A DNA stretch of 64,000 nucleotides. Source: Aspidapion aeneum. Taxonomy: Eukaryota; Arthropoda; Insecta; Coleoptera; Brentidae. The notes beneath the pieces were generated by a model that saw nothing but the letters and a program-made list of their open reading frames with translations, searched no databases and was not told where the DNA came from. Shown here piece by piece: positions 33,999 through 44,859 of this stretch. The stretch's first letter is position 1. The number at the start of each line of letters is the position of its first letter. A program made the translations under genes and the position numbers. The stretch lies in assembly GCA_963576565.1 (NCBI GenBank), contig OY755039.1, positions 132,204,095 through 132,268,094 of the forward strand. The letters are read 5' to 3'.

Positions 33999-34705
33999 GT
34001 GATATTTAACATTATAAGTAACAGTAGTAAAAAAACATTTACCTGAATTGTCTCTTTTGCTGGCTTTTTATATTTAGTTGTCAAATCAAGTGCTAAGTTG
34101 TGGATTATGAGAGTAGAAAACAAAAAAAGATTATTATGTGTGTAAAAGAGATTCCTCTGTCTTCTTCCCACCGTTTTATAATAGCTAACGTTTTTTTGAA
34201 GATAAAGGCGGATATTATTCCGCCCGCGAATGAACCGAAAAATTAGAGGTTTTTGGTTCCAACCTGCAATTAGCATAGCGTTTAGATTAAATTTTGCTTG
34301 GTCAGCTGTCAATTCATTTAGATTTAGGGCCTGACGCCATTTCTCATGTAGATATTACAACTTCTTTTTTGATGATTTTTTTTGTATATTTTTCTAGCTT
34401 AAATTTTAGTTTTTTTTGGTGCTCCGCACAGATCAATCGGAATTTTTTATGAAACAATGCTCCTAATTCATTAGTTACTATTTTTAACTCATGACTTCTT
34501 GTTAACTTTTGACACAATTAACTCATGGACTTTTTACGTTTTCCATTTGACACATTATCCAAAGGCATGCTCAGTTAGCTGGTCTTAACTTTATCGGTTA
34601 CCAAAGAATTATATTTGGCATTACTTGTGGCCGAACAACGCAGGCTTCTGAATTCCTTTATTTTGAGGCAGTGTTGCTCCACATAATAACGATGTATCGA
34701 AATGT
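33999..34705. other. AT-rich stretch, nothing recognised
   Basis: No features were recognised; a 111-codon reverse frame (33977-34312) has no recognisable motif. Confidence 0.35.
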
Positions 34706-35060
34706 CTGTCCGAAACACGATAGCTCCTAAACCGCTAAATCAATTTTTATGAAATTCTCAGGTAAAATAGTGCTTGACACTGTTACGAGTTGATTAGATT
34801 TGGTTCAAAATCTATTATTGAAAGGTTTTTACACTTAAATAATGAAAATATGCTAACTTTTTAACGGAACATCGCATTAATATGCGGTTTCCGGAGTATA
34901 GTAGAACGTATTTTTCTTAATAATTCTTGTTATAACCAAAAGCTTTATACGACCTTTTGTTTCTGAGATATTTACAAACAACTGTTCTCAATGCTGATAT
35001 AGCATGGAGTTGGAATGTGCCAATGGGCTAGGAAGGAGTCAGATCCATCATGGACCCATT
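34706..35060 (+). mobile_element. Family D repeat, 5'-truncated copy
   Basis: Begins in the core (gtccgaaacacgatagctcc) and ends gggctaggaaggagtcagat followed by ccatcatggaccc. Resembles the copy at 13970. Confidence 0.72.
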
Positions 35061-35110
35061 AATTTTAAACTTGTAGATATGTGCTGTTTAGCAACAGTGT
35101 TTACCAACAC

Positions 35111-35737
35111 AATAAGCCTTTTTCCTCGCAGTAACTACAAGTTACCAGGTAACCTGGTTACTCGTTTTCTGTTTGTCTTCGCTGAGTAACACTAACTATG
35201 ACGTCACGAGTAACCACACAGTGTAACCAGCCTAGCAGACGTGGTTGCTGAAATATTTTGAGGTTAAGATCGTTTTTTTTGTTTTTGTTTTCAAAATGTT
35301 TGATTTTAATATATATATTAACAACGAATTATGTTTGGTAACGGTAGAAAATGAAGCACATCCCTTGAAGTTGGTACTATATCAATTCAAGTGCAACTAG
35401 TCTTAAATGTACTGCCTTTGGTGTTCTGTGGTACTGCGGCGTTACCACAGAATACCAAAGGAGCACCCTGTTTCCACTCCGATTCAAAAAACGCATCAGG
35501 TAACGCTGCATTTAAAACTGGTGCAAAACCATGGCCCGTGGTACGTTTTTTAAATCGGGGTGGGCATGCATTGGTGGAAACAATGAATTATTTTGCTGGT
35601 AAAAACAAAAACAAACAATTGGAAATGTCATCCACATGTGACTGTCTGACGTCATACAGCGGTTACTCCAAGTAATCGTGACGTCATTTTGAGTAACTTA
35701 AATGAGTGACTAGTAACCTCGAGGAAAAAGGCTTAAT
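35111..35737. mobile_element. Element K: TIR element with GTAAC clusters and an internal hairpin
   Basis: Ends AAGCCTTTTTCCTCG and its exact complement (35114-35734), with AAT on both sides, a possible 3 bp TSD. Both subterminal regions hold clusters of GTAAC/GTTAC (at least seven on the left, four on the right) and TGACGTCA-type sites. A hairpin lies at 35415-35461 (19 bp stem, one mismatch), and a second inverted pair occurs near 35478 and 35549. A short frame from an ATG at 35298 (MFDFNIYINNELCLVTVE) might be a remnant N-terminus. A 3 bp TSD would fit PIF/Harbinger but is not proven. Confidence 0.7.
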
Positions 35738-36017
35738 AAGACTCTTGTTATGACAAGGCGATCAAGCTCAATTAGTACTATACGCCATAAGTATCTCTAA
35801 TGCGTTTTCCATTTCTTTTAAGTACAGGCAAAAGCGAATCAAAGTTTGAAAACGCTAGTCGACATATAATTAAATGATAACAAAATAACGCACTTAAATA
35901 AAAAGTATGTAAAAGATAAAATTTGGACCTCTAATCACGTGACATCTGTCGTTTAAGGTCACATTAATAAAGGTAAAGTTAGCTATTGGAGTGCTTGTAA
36001 AGGTCCCTATTATGAAC

Positions 36018-36632
36018 TACTACTACTACTACTAAGATATAATGCTTGTGCATGATAGGTATGTACCTCTTTCATTTCTAGTCTGTACTTTTCCATGTGG
36101 ATTTACCTGAGCTTTCAAACCTTAATTTGGCGCCCTTGTGGTGCAACTTTGTTACACATCCAGGGGCCTTTTGTAGGTCCCTGGCCTGTCTCCGGGCCGG
36201 TACAGGAACGCATCCTGTACCACGGGGTTTTGATGCCCCTCGACCCGTCTCATGAAACGATCCTTCTGCTTCTGGATCGTTTCTGAGATATCCTCAATTT
36301 TGAGCTCCATCTTGATTATTTGTACGTTAGGCACAAACCAAGGGGCTCCCACTATTTGTCTTACGACTCTGTTTTGAACGCTTTGTAGCCTTCCCATTTC
36401 TGTTTTACATACTTTATTCCAGCACGGTGCTGCATACGTGAGTATGGGGCGAACGACTTGCCTCCATTTTTGTAATTTTACTCTCCGGTGTAGAGTGCTC
36501 CTGGCATTTAACAAGGGGTATAGCTTACTGTGGGCTCCCCTTGCGTTTTGAAGTGCGTTCGATACCTGGTCGTTCCAGGTTAGTTTCTGACCGAAAACTA
36601 ACCCCAGGTATTTCACGTTCCTCCTTTGCCAG
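36018..36632 (-). mobile_element. 5'-truncated LINE with target-site duplication
   Basis: A reverse-strand insertion. The 3' tail is a run of tac/tag triplets at 36019-36036. Flanking strings ggtccctattatgaa (about 36002-36016) and ggtacctattatgaa (about 36631-36645) match at 14 of 15 positions and look like the TSD. The body carries the C-terminal part of ORF2 and about 115 bp of 3' UTR. Confidence 0.8.
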
Positions 36633-36634
36633 GG
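36152..36634 (-). pseudogene. Non-LTR retrotransposon reverse transcriptase, C-terminal fragment (jockey-like)
   Basis: About 160 codons, open without interruption. It begins within the conserved VKYLGL box, continues to KLTW (thumb region), then VVRPILTYAAPCW, then LQSVQNRVVRQIVGAPWFV and the C-terminal RFMRRVEGHQNPVVQD. These are the hallmark strings downstream of the RT catalytic centre in jockey-clade LINEs. Upstream endonuclease and the RT palm are absent because of 5' truncation. The frame ends in TAA. The open frame despite truncation suggests a fairly recent insertion. Inactive. Confidence 0.85.
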
Positions 36635-36662
36635 TACCTATTATGAATCAGGTAGATTATTA

Positions 36663-37156
36663 TAGTTTTTGCAAAGTCACCTGAAATGCTCCTAATACGG
36701 GGTTCTATCGATTTCATCAAATTTTGCTTCAATCTGCCCTTCAAAAGTTATCCAAATTCATATAAAATCTTCCTGGTATAATATTAACCCTACCGACAGA
36801 GAAAACGAGCGGCTCTTGGCGGTCCGAGCACAAAGTATTTGTTTTCTGACCGACCCAGCACAGGTGGATAGACGGCACCTGATTGGCAGATTTTTTTGAG
36901 ATGCGCTTTTAATTGCTTTCAGGTGTTCGTTTCGGGACCCCTTTAGTCGGCAGTATGCAGAGTTAGAAAATAAATCAGTGTCGTTTCTGTAGGTGTAGGA
37001 ATAGAAAGTTTTATTATCTATTTTTATTTCTTTAGTTTACGCCATAATTATATGAAATAATTTTCATGAGTATATCTATCGCCGCCCATGTCACTTTCTT
37101 TAAAGGATATGCCGATGGTCGGCTTTAACCTGTGTTCACTGACTTTGCAAAAACTA
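36663..37156 (+). mobile_element. Family A MITE, copy 5
   Basis: 494 bp with perfect TAGTTTTTGCAAAGTCA TIRs at both ends and TA at 36661-36662 and 37157-37158. It lies only about 15 bp from the LINE's TSD. Confidence 0.92.
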
Positions 37157-37829
37157 TATAAATGAATTGTTATAACTCTCTCTTTAAATAAAACGAAAGC
37201 GATCTGAAAGGAACACTTAGCCTTAAAAAAAATTATTTTTGATTAAAATATAGATGAGAGTTAAGTATCGTCCTTAAGGTTAGATCCAGGTCTAGAGGTT
37301 AATAGGTTTAGGACTGAGCGTATTTAAAAGACAATTGAATTTTGCTGACGTTTCCACTATATTTTTAGTCTTCTTCAGAGCTACAAACAAAAAATAGTTC
37401 TTATTAAACATGATAACCACTTAAAAATAGGATTAAAACTTTGTGTTTTCTTTTTTGGTATATTATCTTTACCTTACCGAGTCGCGATTTCGAAATTTCT
37501 AACATTTTATGAGCGGTACACATAGTTTACAATAAAAGTTCGTAGTGGAAAGTTGTCCCCCTGATTGCATCGTGATTTAGCCGACCATAACTTAGCTTGC
37601 AGGGACTCGCTATTTCCGTTAATAGCCCTCCCTCATCCATATCCGTTAACTACCTCAAACCGCAAAACGGGTACAACTCTTCTCTAAGTTTGGTAATTGA
37701 ATTGTCACGTTCAATTGTTTCCAACATCGGAAGTATGTGAAATAGTGACAAAGTCTTTCGCGCTGCAAGAGACATTTATGGGAAACTTTAGGAGACTATT
37801 CGGAGCCTATTCGCGTCGCACAGTGGATG
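37157..37829. other. Nothing recognised
   Basis: Unique-looking DNA without features. Confidence 0.35.
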
Positions 37830-38068
37830 TAGGGTAAATGCGGGAGAGTTGCCGCACTTTTTGAAAAATAGCTGTAACATCTGTAAGTCTCGAGATTTTT
37901 TTCTTCAAAATGAATCAATGCACAGGTACTGCGTTAAACTTTATTAAAATATAAAAACAAAAAATATATGTAAGAAAACATGAACATAGCAAAAAAATAT
38001 ATTTTTTAATTAAAGTCGGCATCTCTCCCACACTGCTGGGACGCTGTAACCGTTTCTCTAAAAAACCT

Positions 38069-38342
38069 CTAATTTTCATTTTTTTTTCTTAATTCGAGTC
38101 TGGAACAGATGTTACAAACTTCACCATACATGGTGCAAGTGACATGTAGCAATGTTTACACGAGTCGTGTAAACATTGCATGTAGCCATTTTACAAATTT
38201 AATACATTGTAGCCAATCCACTTTTTTAGTTGTTATTGCGTAAACTTCAAAGCATTCCACGCAGCGTTCCTGGTTTTCATTTTTCTTTTTGGCTAGAGGT
38301 TCATCATCGCTGTCACTCCATTGAATTTTTTCTCGGTCTTCT
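38069..38342 (-). pseudogene. Transposase C-terminal zinc-finger remnant (element E, copy 2)
   Basis: The reverse-strand translation reads EDREKIQWSDSDDEPLAKKK, then QERCVECFEVY, VDWLQCIK and KWLH, then an insertion, then HVTC and MYGEVCNICSR. The two stops seen in copy 1 are sense codons here (W and E), while one finger cysteine is lost and the palindromic insertion breaks the frame. The two copies therefore decayed independently from one coding ancestor. Confidence 0.75.
38144..38186. repeat. Perfect 31 bp palindrome flanked by 7 bp direct repeats
   Basis: Arms GCAATGTTTACACGA at 38149-38163 and its complement at 38165-38179 around one base. ATGTAGC occurs at 38144-38150 and 38180-38186. 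Copy 1 of element E has a single ATGTAGC and no palindrome, so 36 bp were gained here. Confidence 0.85.
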
Positions 38343-38741
38343 TAAAAATGCGGCAAGTGTCCTTTTTGTTGGGGGAGATGCCGCACCTGATTATCAAGGT
38401 CACAGATTCAAAACGCAACAAAATACGGCATGGCACCTGTAAACATAACCCCGAAATACTGAATAAAACAGACGAATGTGAAAAAAAACTACCACAATGC
38501 AAAGAACCACACTTATTAGGACAGTACTTAAAATTTTGCTAAAAAAAATTTACCTTACCGTCGTAAATTCAAGGATTGCAAGCGATATTTTAGAAAACAA
38601 ACACGTCCGATGTTATAACCGTTCACTAAATGATGACCTCTGAATGTGGGCATACTTGTTTGCCTATGTTATAGCGTAATCATTGAAATACGTGAAACGC
38701 GGCGTCTCTGCCTCCGCGGCAACTCTCCCGCATTTACCCTA

Positions 38742-39985
38742 ATCTATGTTATTGTTGATGCTAAGGTGCTTGCGATCCCGTAATAGCTTTAGTTCCGTCA
38801 AAGAAAACCAATACAAGCAAGCGAATAGATACCGGACGTTATTTAATTGAATGCCAATATTTTAGGTAGTGAATGTTTGCATGATTTTAAGACAAAACGT
38901 TCATAGATACATCGCTTCGTTATCATCTCCTGCACTATAAGCTCAAATTGTAAGAATAGATTACATTGACAGGTGTTTTCTTTTCTTTCTTCCTCTGAAT
39001 TTCCTGCCTTGATTCAACTTTTTTGTTGTTTTTGTATTATTAGCACAGTTTTTGTTTATTTTTAGTAAAGGCCGCAAGATATGAAAAGAAATACGATTAA
39101 AATATCTCTAAATATAATAATATTCCATTTTAATTTTTATACACCTAAAAATTTCTAGGCCTTGTAGTCTTTTTTTATTTTTATACCTACATTTTCGTCA
39201 GTTTCTATTTTTTGCATGATATCAAATGTTTTGTAGTAATCGATAACACAATCATATACATTTTTGATGAACATCCAGATTGAGCCTTTGATGTGTGCAG
39301 TTAAAAATGATCTTTAGAATTTCCAATGGTGGCGCACTCTTGCAAATTCCGTTTACTAATCGTGTTGCTTTATTTGCAGGTAACTTCATCTTTCTCTGCT
39401 TTAGCTTCAAATGCAATGTTTATTGATGTTTTTAACGTCGCTACGATTATCAAAAACATTTCTTCTATGTATACATGTCCAATTTATATGACTTAAAGCT
39501 TATTATTTATGTTTGTATTAGTTACAATCCGCACTCAAATCAGGTACGAATCATTTGGATTTCTCTATTATGTCTAATAGCTTATTTTCTTCGTTTTCGT
39601 TGTTGTTTTTCCCTTTTGCGTTATTTGCAATCGCGTTTTTTAAATTATCGCTACTACTTGCTGGATTTGCATCGAAAGAAGAAGGTTGGTTAATTATAGT
39701 TACTTTTTGATTTGCATGACCAAAGATCCGGAACGGCGCAACGCACATTATTGCAGTTTTAATTGTTATTACACATTCATATAAAAGCATTAATTATTAT
39801 AAATAAAATCAAATTTATTATAAAATTGCACGTGAAAGCACATTGGGCGAATAAGTAGTTGCCCATACAAAATTATTTATTTACAAAATATCAGGCAATA
39901 TTCTGAATCCTTTAACCTATTAAATGAAAGTTGAGTTTACTGTGCAAGGTTAACGATACACGAACGGTATCTTTTTATTCTAGTT
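38742..39985. other. AT-rich stretch, nothing recognised
   Basis: No genes or termini were recognised. Confidence 0.4.
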
Positions 39986-40085
39986 CGTTATAGTTATTTA
40001 GCTAACAAGTGCGGAAAGTAAAACTTTACCGCACGCGACGGCAGTTGGCTGTCCGCATGTGTTAGGTTCAATATTTTACGTATGA
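39986..40085 (+). mobile_element. Family F palindromic element, copy 3
   Basis: tagttatttagctaacaagt, then GTGCGGAAAGTAAAACTTTA ccgcacgcg, then gtccgcatgtgttaggttca, as in the right half of copy 2. Confidence 0.6.
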
Positions 40086-40588
40086 GTAAATTTTCATATA
40101 AACATAGGTACGCAAACTCCTTGTTTTCGAGAGACAGTTAAGTTTTTAGGTTTTTGTTAATAGCGCTTGCAGTTTTTGAGATATTTAGTTCAAATTCACG
40201 CATATTAAGCTAAAGGCACTAGACTATTAGACATGCCAAATAATAGTAAAAATCTACAGAGTGACACTGTTTCAGGGGTCATGTCCCCTTTTGCCCCGGA
40301 TTTTTTTTTGTTGTGGTAGGTAGAAATGGGTAGTTAGTTGAGAGGCATATCGTCAAAAATCGTGTCCCGAGGAATAGTTGTAGAAGATCTTTTAAAACTT
40401 CCTTAAATCGATTGGTAATGTCACCGGGTGTTTGCCTCGAATTTGAGTGAAAGGGGCTGTGTGACGTCATAAATCCAATATGGCGGCTTTTTTTACGTTT
40501 TTTCACAAAGTTTGGCTTACAACTTTCGGTAAATTAGTTTCACAGAAAGCACCAATTATTATTATAGTGAAGAAATGAACTTTATATC
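40086..40588. other. Nothing recognised
   Basis: Contains a possible hAT-like patch (ggggtcatgtccccttttgc) near 40275 but no pair of ends. Confidence 0.3.
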
Positions 40589-40855
40589 TTAAAAACTACT
40601 TCCTAGGGGGTTGTCGTTGCTCGTTTCCCTTGGAGAAGGCTGCCCGTTTCCCTCCTTTTGGCTTGTTTTTTGTCCTGGGCATCTGGCTTTGCTGAAATCT
40701 AGCCCTTTCTTCTGGAGGAACTTTATCCTCTTGCGGCCTGCTCCGCTGAGTTGTTTAGCCCTTTCTTCGCCCGTATGTTGTGTGGCGTTGGTTTTTTCTT
40801 CGTCGGTTGAGTGTAGCAAAGCTTATTCCCCGAGGTCTTCATTTGTCCAAATGTG
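40589..40855 (-). pseudogene. Possible LINE ORF1 fragment
   Basis: Reverse frame of 76 codons containing LSGAGRKRIKFLQKKGLDFS. The LSGA-x-RKR pattern followed by a lysine-rich helix is reminiscent of the region before the zinc knuckles in some jockey-clade ORF1 proteins. No CCHC knuckle is present and there are no flanking LINE signatures. The composition is clearly less AT-rich than the neighbours. It could equally be an unrelated exon. Confidence 0.3.
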
Positions 40856-41200
40856 AAATTATCAGGTCATATATAACTTTGCTTTCGAATGGTACTGGCC
40901 ATTATTGCGTAAAATTATACAGAAAATTTTTTCTCTTTAGCTTTTTTTAAAACTTGACAAAAAGGCACTAAATGATTTTGTATCGAAAATCGCCATAACA
41001 CATGAACTGAGAACTGGACTGAAGTATCACTTTTTCTTTATTGTTGGTTTAGGTAGTTTTTCCACTTTTGGCCGGCACTGTATGTCAAGTGATGTTTTAC
41101 TGAATTACCTTTTTATTTGATTTTTCGAATCAGCATAATTTTTTTTTAAATGAAAATGACGCCTCTTTATATTTTTATTATTTGTCGTTATTATAAAGTA

Positions 41201-42750
41201 TGGCAGGTATAATCTGATGGGGAAGAGAGACAGCTGGAAAACACATTTTCTCTCTTTTTCCGGTGGCGAAGATTTTAATATATGTTATAAATATATAATT
41301 GCAGATAGCTTAAGTATTATGCGGTCAGGGTTTGATACATAAAAATAAAATTAGTCTTAAAATAACTATTTTCATTATAAATTACAAACAGTAAAAAAAA
41401 CGGTCATATATTTGTTTTAAACTTTATTATACGAATTTAAAAAAAAATTTGGCCCTAAAAAGAGCCGGTCAGGTCAGGTGACTATTTAATAGAAATTTCA
41501 GTTTCTGAATCTAAATCATCATCGTCTTCAGAATCATCAGAGTCTTCCCCAAGCCTGATTATTATTTCTTCTGTTACTTCTTCCATATATTTGTCAGTAT
41601 CCCAATATTTATTTTTAATATCAATCACATGCCCTACAAAATTATTCCATAAGTTGGAGTCCATAGATTTTATACCATCTTCCAATAATTCCCGTAAACG
41701 CTTGATCGTAAATTCGCCGGTTGTGTTTCTACTTCTTATGACATTTTTCAAAAATGCCCTAGCCAGTTCAATTGAAGTGGTGTTCTTAGGGTCACGTGGC
41801 CATGTGATTCAATTAATTTATCTATTTTGTATTTTTTTTCATCTGGTGGAGGTTTGGGTAAGCTGACCAATTCCCAAAGCTCTACTTTTCTATCGCTGGG
41901 GAATCCATTGTCAAACTGCGGTCCTCTAATTTTGCATACTCATCAGCCGACCCGCACCAATCATATTGCAGAGAGTTGAACCAGTCATGGGGATAAAACA
42001 TCTGATATTAAGAGGTTTTATTCTTGTGCAGTTACCTAAAACTGTGTTACCTCGTTTTACCACCGTATCTCATTTTGCTCCCCTTTCCCCTACTACGAGA
42101 GACTTTGAACAATCGTCGTAGCAAGGCCATTGGCCAAAAATTTCGAACGTTTAAATAACACTGTTTTCTTAACAGTGAAAAAGACATGTTTTTCTAACAT
42201 TAGAAAATAAGTTTTCTTAAAAAAATATATTATTTTCAAATATCTCCAAAGATAAGGTAAGTAACTTTAATAGCGTATACATTTCTTCTACTTTGGAAAT
42301 GCAGAGCAGCAAGAGTCGCTTGAGGTTTTCGTGAACCCGACACTCACAAACACACACTAAAGGAAATTCGGCTTTCGTAGCTTCTAAAAATTAAATTTAA
42401 AATTATGATGTGAACAATAATTTTGTAGCAAGTGGTTAAAGAATGCCGTCTAAGACCCCCAATGTATTTTAATTTAATGCTGTTACTTACATCTACGCCT
42501 CTGAAAGGTAGGTTATAAGCGAGGCTCATTAAAATTCAATACGTACGTGATCCCAAACAATACAAAATGCAATAAAAATGCCGTCTTGGCTTTACTTACC
42601 GGGTGCACACGACTAAATACTTTAAAGTAAAAATTTTCCCTATATAAAACATATGTAAAATTAGTAAACATAGAAGGTGTCCCCGTATAATATTTTTGCA
42701 TTTTCCATCTCTATTTTTTGACTCTCTTCCCCATCAGATTACCACTGCCA
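41201..42750 (-). mobile_element. Mariner-like (DDE_3-type) element, degenerate
   Basis: About 1.55 kb bounded by an inverted repeat: TGGCAG, three variable bases, then TAATCTGATGGGGAAGAGAG on the left, and the same reverse-complemented on the right. TA precedes the left end; the right flank has diverged. The interior holds the remnant of a transposase C-terminus on the minus strand. Confidence 0.78.
41482..41905 (-). pseudogene. DDE_3-type transposase C-terminus, frameshifted
   Basis: Reading the minus strand from about 41905: KVELWELVSLPKPPPDEKKY, then KIDKLIESHGHVTLRTPLQLN, a frameshift, then IELARAFLKNVIRSRNTTGE and FTIKRLRELLEDGIKS, then FVGHVIDIKNKYWDTDKYME and an acidic tail SDDSEDDDDLD. 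The GH-x-V-x-RTP ... LN-x-IELA arrangement corresponds to the region around the third catalytic residue of Tc1/mariner DDE_3 endonucleases in insects, and the acidic tail is common to that group. The N-terminal DNA-binding and first catalytic residues were not found. Not functional. Confidence 0.65.
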
Positions 42751-43196
42751 AACAATAATAGTACAACAGGAAAGTATTGCAAGACTCTTACTAGAATAAA
42801 AAACAATATAAGCGGTGTTTATTAAATAAAATGAGGTAATAGCTTAAACCCTTTCATTGCTGCTAAAAGAAAAACAACCATTTCCATTTGGAATTCAATC
42901 AATTTGTTAAACGATAAAAATCTTACTACATAAAAAATGGGGCTCTAAAATGGCCAAATCAATGATTGCATTTATATATCAGAGAGGGAATGAATATGCC
43001 CCACGCAATGGATATCCATTTGGCGAATAATGGATAATAATAGAGACTGAGATTCCCGCCTTTGACACCGCAATTTGGCATTTTTTAGATTAAATTTCGT
43101 TTTTTGCTCTGCTATTTTATTACCGGTATTTGATTACATGCATTGATAATGTCTGGTTATTTTGAGGCAGAAATATTGTAGCTATATCGCATTTTT
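42751..43196. other. Nothing recognised
   Basis: Short AT-rich interval with no features. Confidence 0.35.
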
Positions 43197-43530
43197 TACC
43201 TTCCTAGCCCGTGCAGCAATGGATAGAGAAGGTATTGTTTTCGACGAATTTTTTTTTTGAGATAACGCCGAAATTGTGTTATTTGGCCGAAAATGTGTTA
43301 TTTGGGTGTATTTTGACCTACCCTATCATTATCGTCATGATGTCTGTCTGTGTGTGTGTGTATTTTTGTTCTCTCCGTAACACGATAGCTCCTAAACCGC
43401 TTAACCGATTTTCATAATATTTTCAGGTAAAATAGTGCTCGACACTCTAACGAGCTGATTAGTTTTTGGTTAAAATCCATTAATGCTAATGACAGTTTTT
43501 TTGACAACCAAAAAGTTTTAAAAATGGATT
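43197..43530 (+). mobile_element. Family D repeat, 3'-truncated copy
   Basis: Left end TACCTTCCTAGCCCGTGCAG, then gataacgccgaaaNtgtgtt, a TG/TC microsatellite, and the core cacgatagctcctaaaccgc. The right end is missing after ttaatgctaatgacag. Confidence 0.78.
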
Positions 43531-43582
43531 TTAATGGATCAATATATGTAGTTCGGTTCATAATTTTTACAAAAAAAAAACA

Positions 43583-43735
43583 GTTGAAAATAATATAATC
43601 GAAAAATAATTTAAACGAACCGTTGTTTTATCGATGCGTAAAAAGTTCGAAAATAATACATTCGAAAAAAATTTTAATAAAACGTAATTTCGTCGATCCG
43701 TAAAAATGTCGAAAATAATATAGTCGAAACGCAAA
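43583..43735 (+). repeat. Degenerate tandem repeat, ~63 bp unit
   Basis: Two and a half units of the form gttcgaaaataatanantcg ... atcgatgcgtaaaa. A diverged inverted counterpart (atccgtaaaaatttca...) occurs near 44250-44285. Confidence 0.55.
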
Positions 43736-43753
43736 CTCGGCTATTTAATATGG

Positions 43754-43959
43754 TACAGTCGGGGACTTTTTAAATTACCGTTTTATTTTTTTTGTCAGAA
43801 TTAATCACTTAAAGAAATAAAAAAAATTTTTTAAATATGTATGTATACAGACAGAGGTACGGTTCACAATTTTTTTGTTTTAGTTCAAACTACTTTTTTG
43901 AATTTCAAATAAGATTTTTTTTTTTTTTGAGGGGGCAATTTAAAAAGTCCCCGACTGTA
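43754..43959. mobile_element. 202 bp MITE with TA TSD
   Basis: Element 43756-43957, ends CAGTCGGGGACTTTTTAAAT and its complement, TIR about 24 bp, TA at 43754-43755 and 43958-43959. The middle is AT-rich. Probably Tc1/mariner-derived. Confidence 0.88.
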
Positions 43960-44859
43960 CCTGCAATAAACGCTTCACGTTGCCAAGTGGACTATTACAT
44001 TATATATTGTCCTAACAAAATAAAGTAAGCTTCAACTTCTTAAATTAGAGCTATTTGAAGGTCTAAATCGATCTGACCTTTGGTTATCCTAACCGGTCAT
44101 GTGCCTGTAAAATCGGTACTGTAAAAACCATAATTATTGAATAACTCTTTGCACTGAAAGATGAAGAAATTTTGCTTCATTTTTGACTTTTCTATGGTTT
44201 GACTTTCCTGCGTTTCGACATACCTATGGTTCGCTGCTTCTACGTTGCGACTATAGTATTTTTGAAATTTTTACGGATCTACAAATTTACGATTTGTCTA
44301 AATTATTTGTTATTTTATTTCGGCAAAATTACGGTTCTGCATTTTTTTCCTGACCATTTTTAGGTCAAAACTTTTTTCGATCTTCTGGTGGGTCGCCAAC
44401 TAATGTATACACCTGGTGTAGATCGATTTTTTTATTTTCTAACTCATATAAATATAAATCAACTCCATAAAAAGCCACGAAAAAGAGAATCGGTTGGTTT
44501 TTTAGTTAATAAAAAAGAATATTACATTTTTTATTATTGGACCAATCTAAAAACACAATTTTTTTTAAATTCACATTTTGGACACAATTGGTGTATTAAC
44601 GGTCCCTAAATATTAAAACTATGCACATTGTTCAAAAGAAAATTTTATTGTCTATAACAAACGTTATTTACGGTAACGATTGGGTTTTAAAAAAATTGGT
44701 AAAATCCATGATAACAATACACTTTTTTTTTGTGATTAGAAAAAAAAATCACTAAATATGCGTTCTTTGAGTGTTCCCCGTTAACAAAAACCCACTAGAT
44801 ACATATTGTTTTAAATATACAAATTTTATTTTTAACAATATAGAGTTAAACAAATTTTT
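43960..44859. other. AT-rich stretch
   Basis: Apart from the inverted counterpart of the 63 bp repeat near 44160-44340, nothing was recognised. Confidence 0.35.

Larger units (their letters stand above)
37830..38741 (-). mobile_element. Element E, copy 2 (reverse)
   Basis: 908 bp (37832-38739), TA on both sides, the same 24 bp TIR as copy 1. Aligned with copy 1 along its whole length apart from a missing ~20 bp segment and one extra palindromic insertion at 38144-38179. Same subterminal gcggcatctcccccaac motif. Confidence 0.88.

Noticed and set aside
35391..35675. 94-codon frame
   Set aside because: It lies in element K and spans its hairpin; the peptide is composed of the translated inverted repeats.
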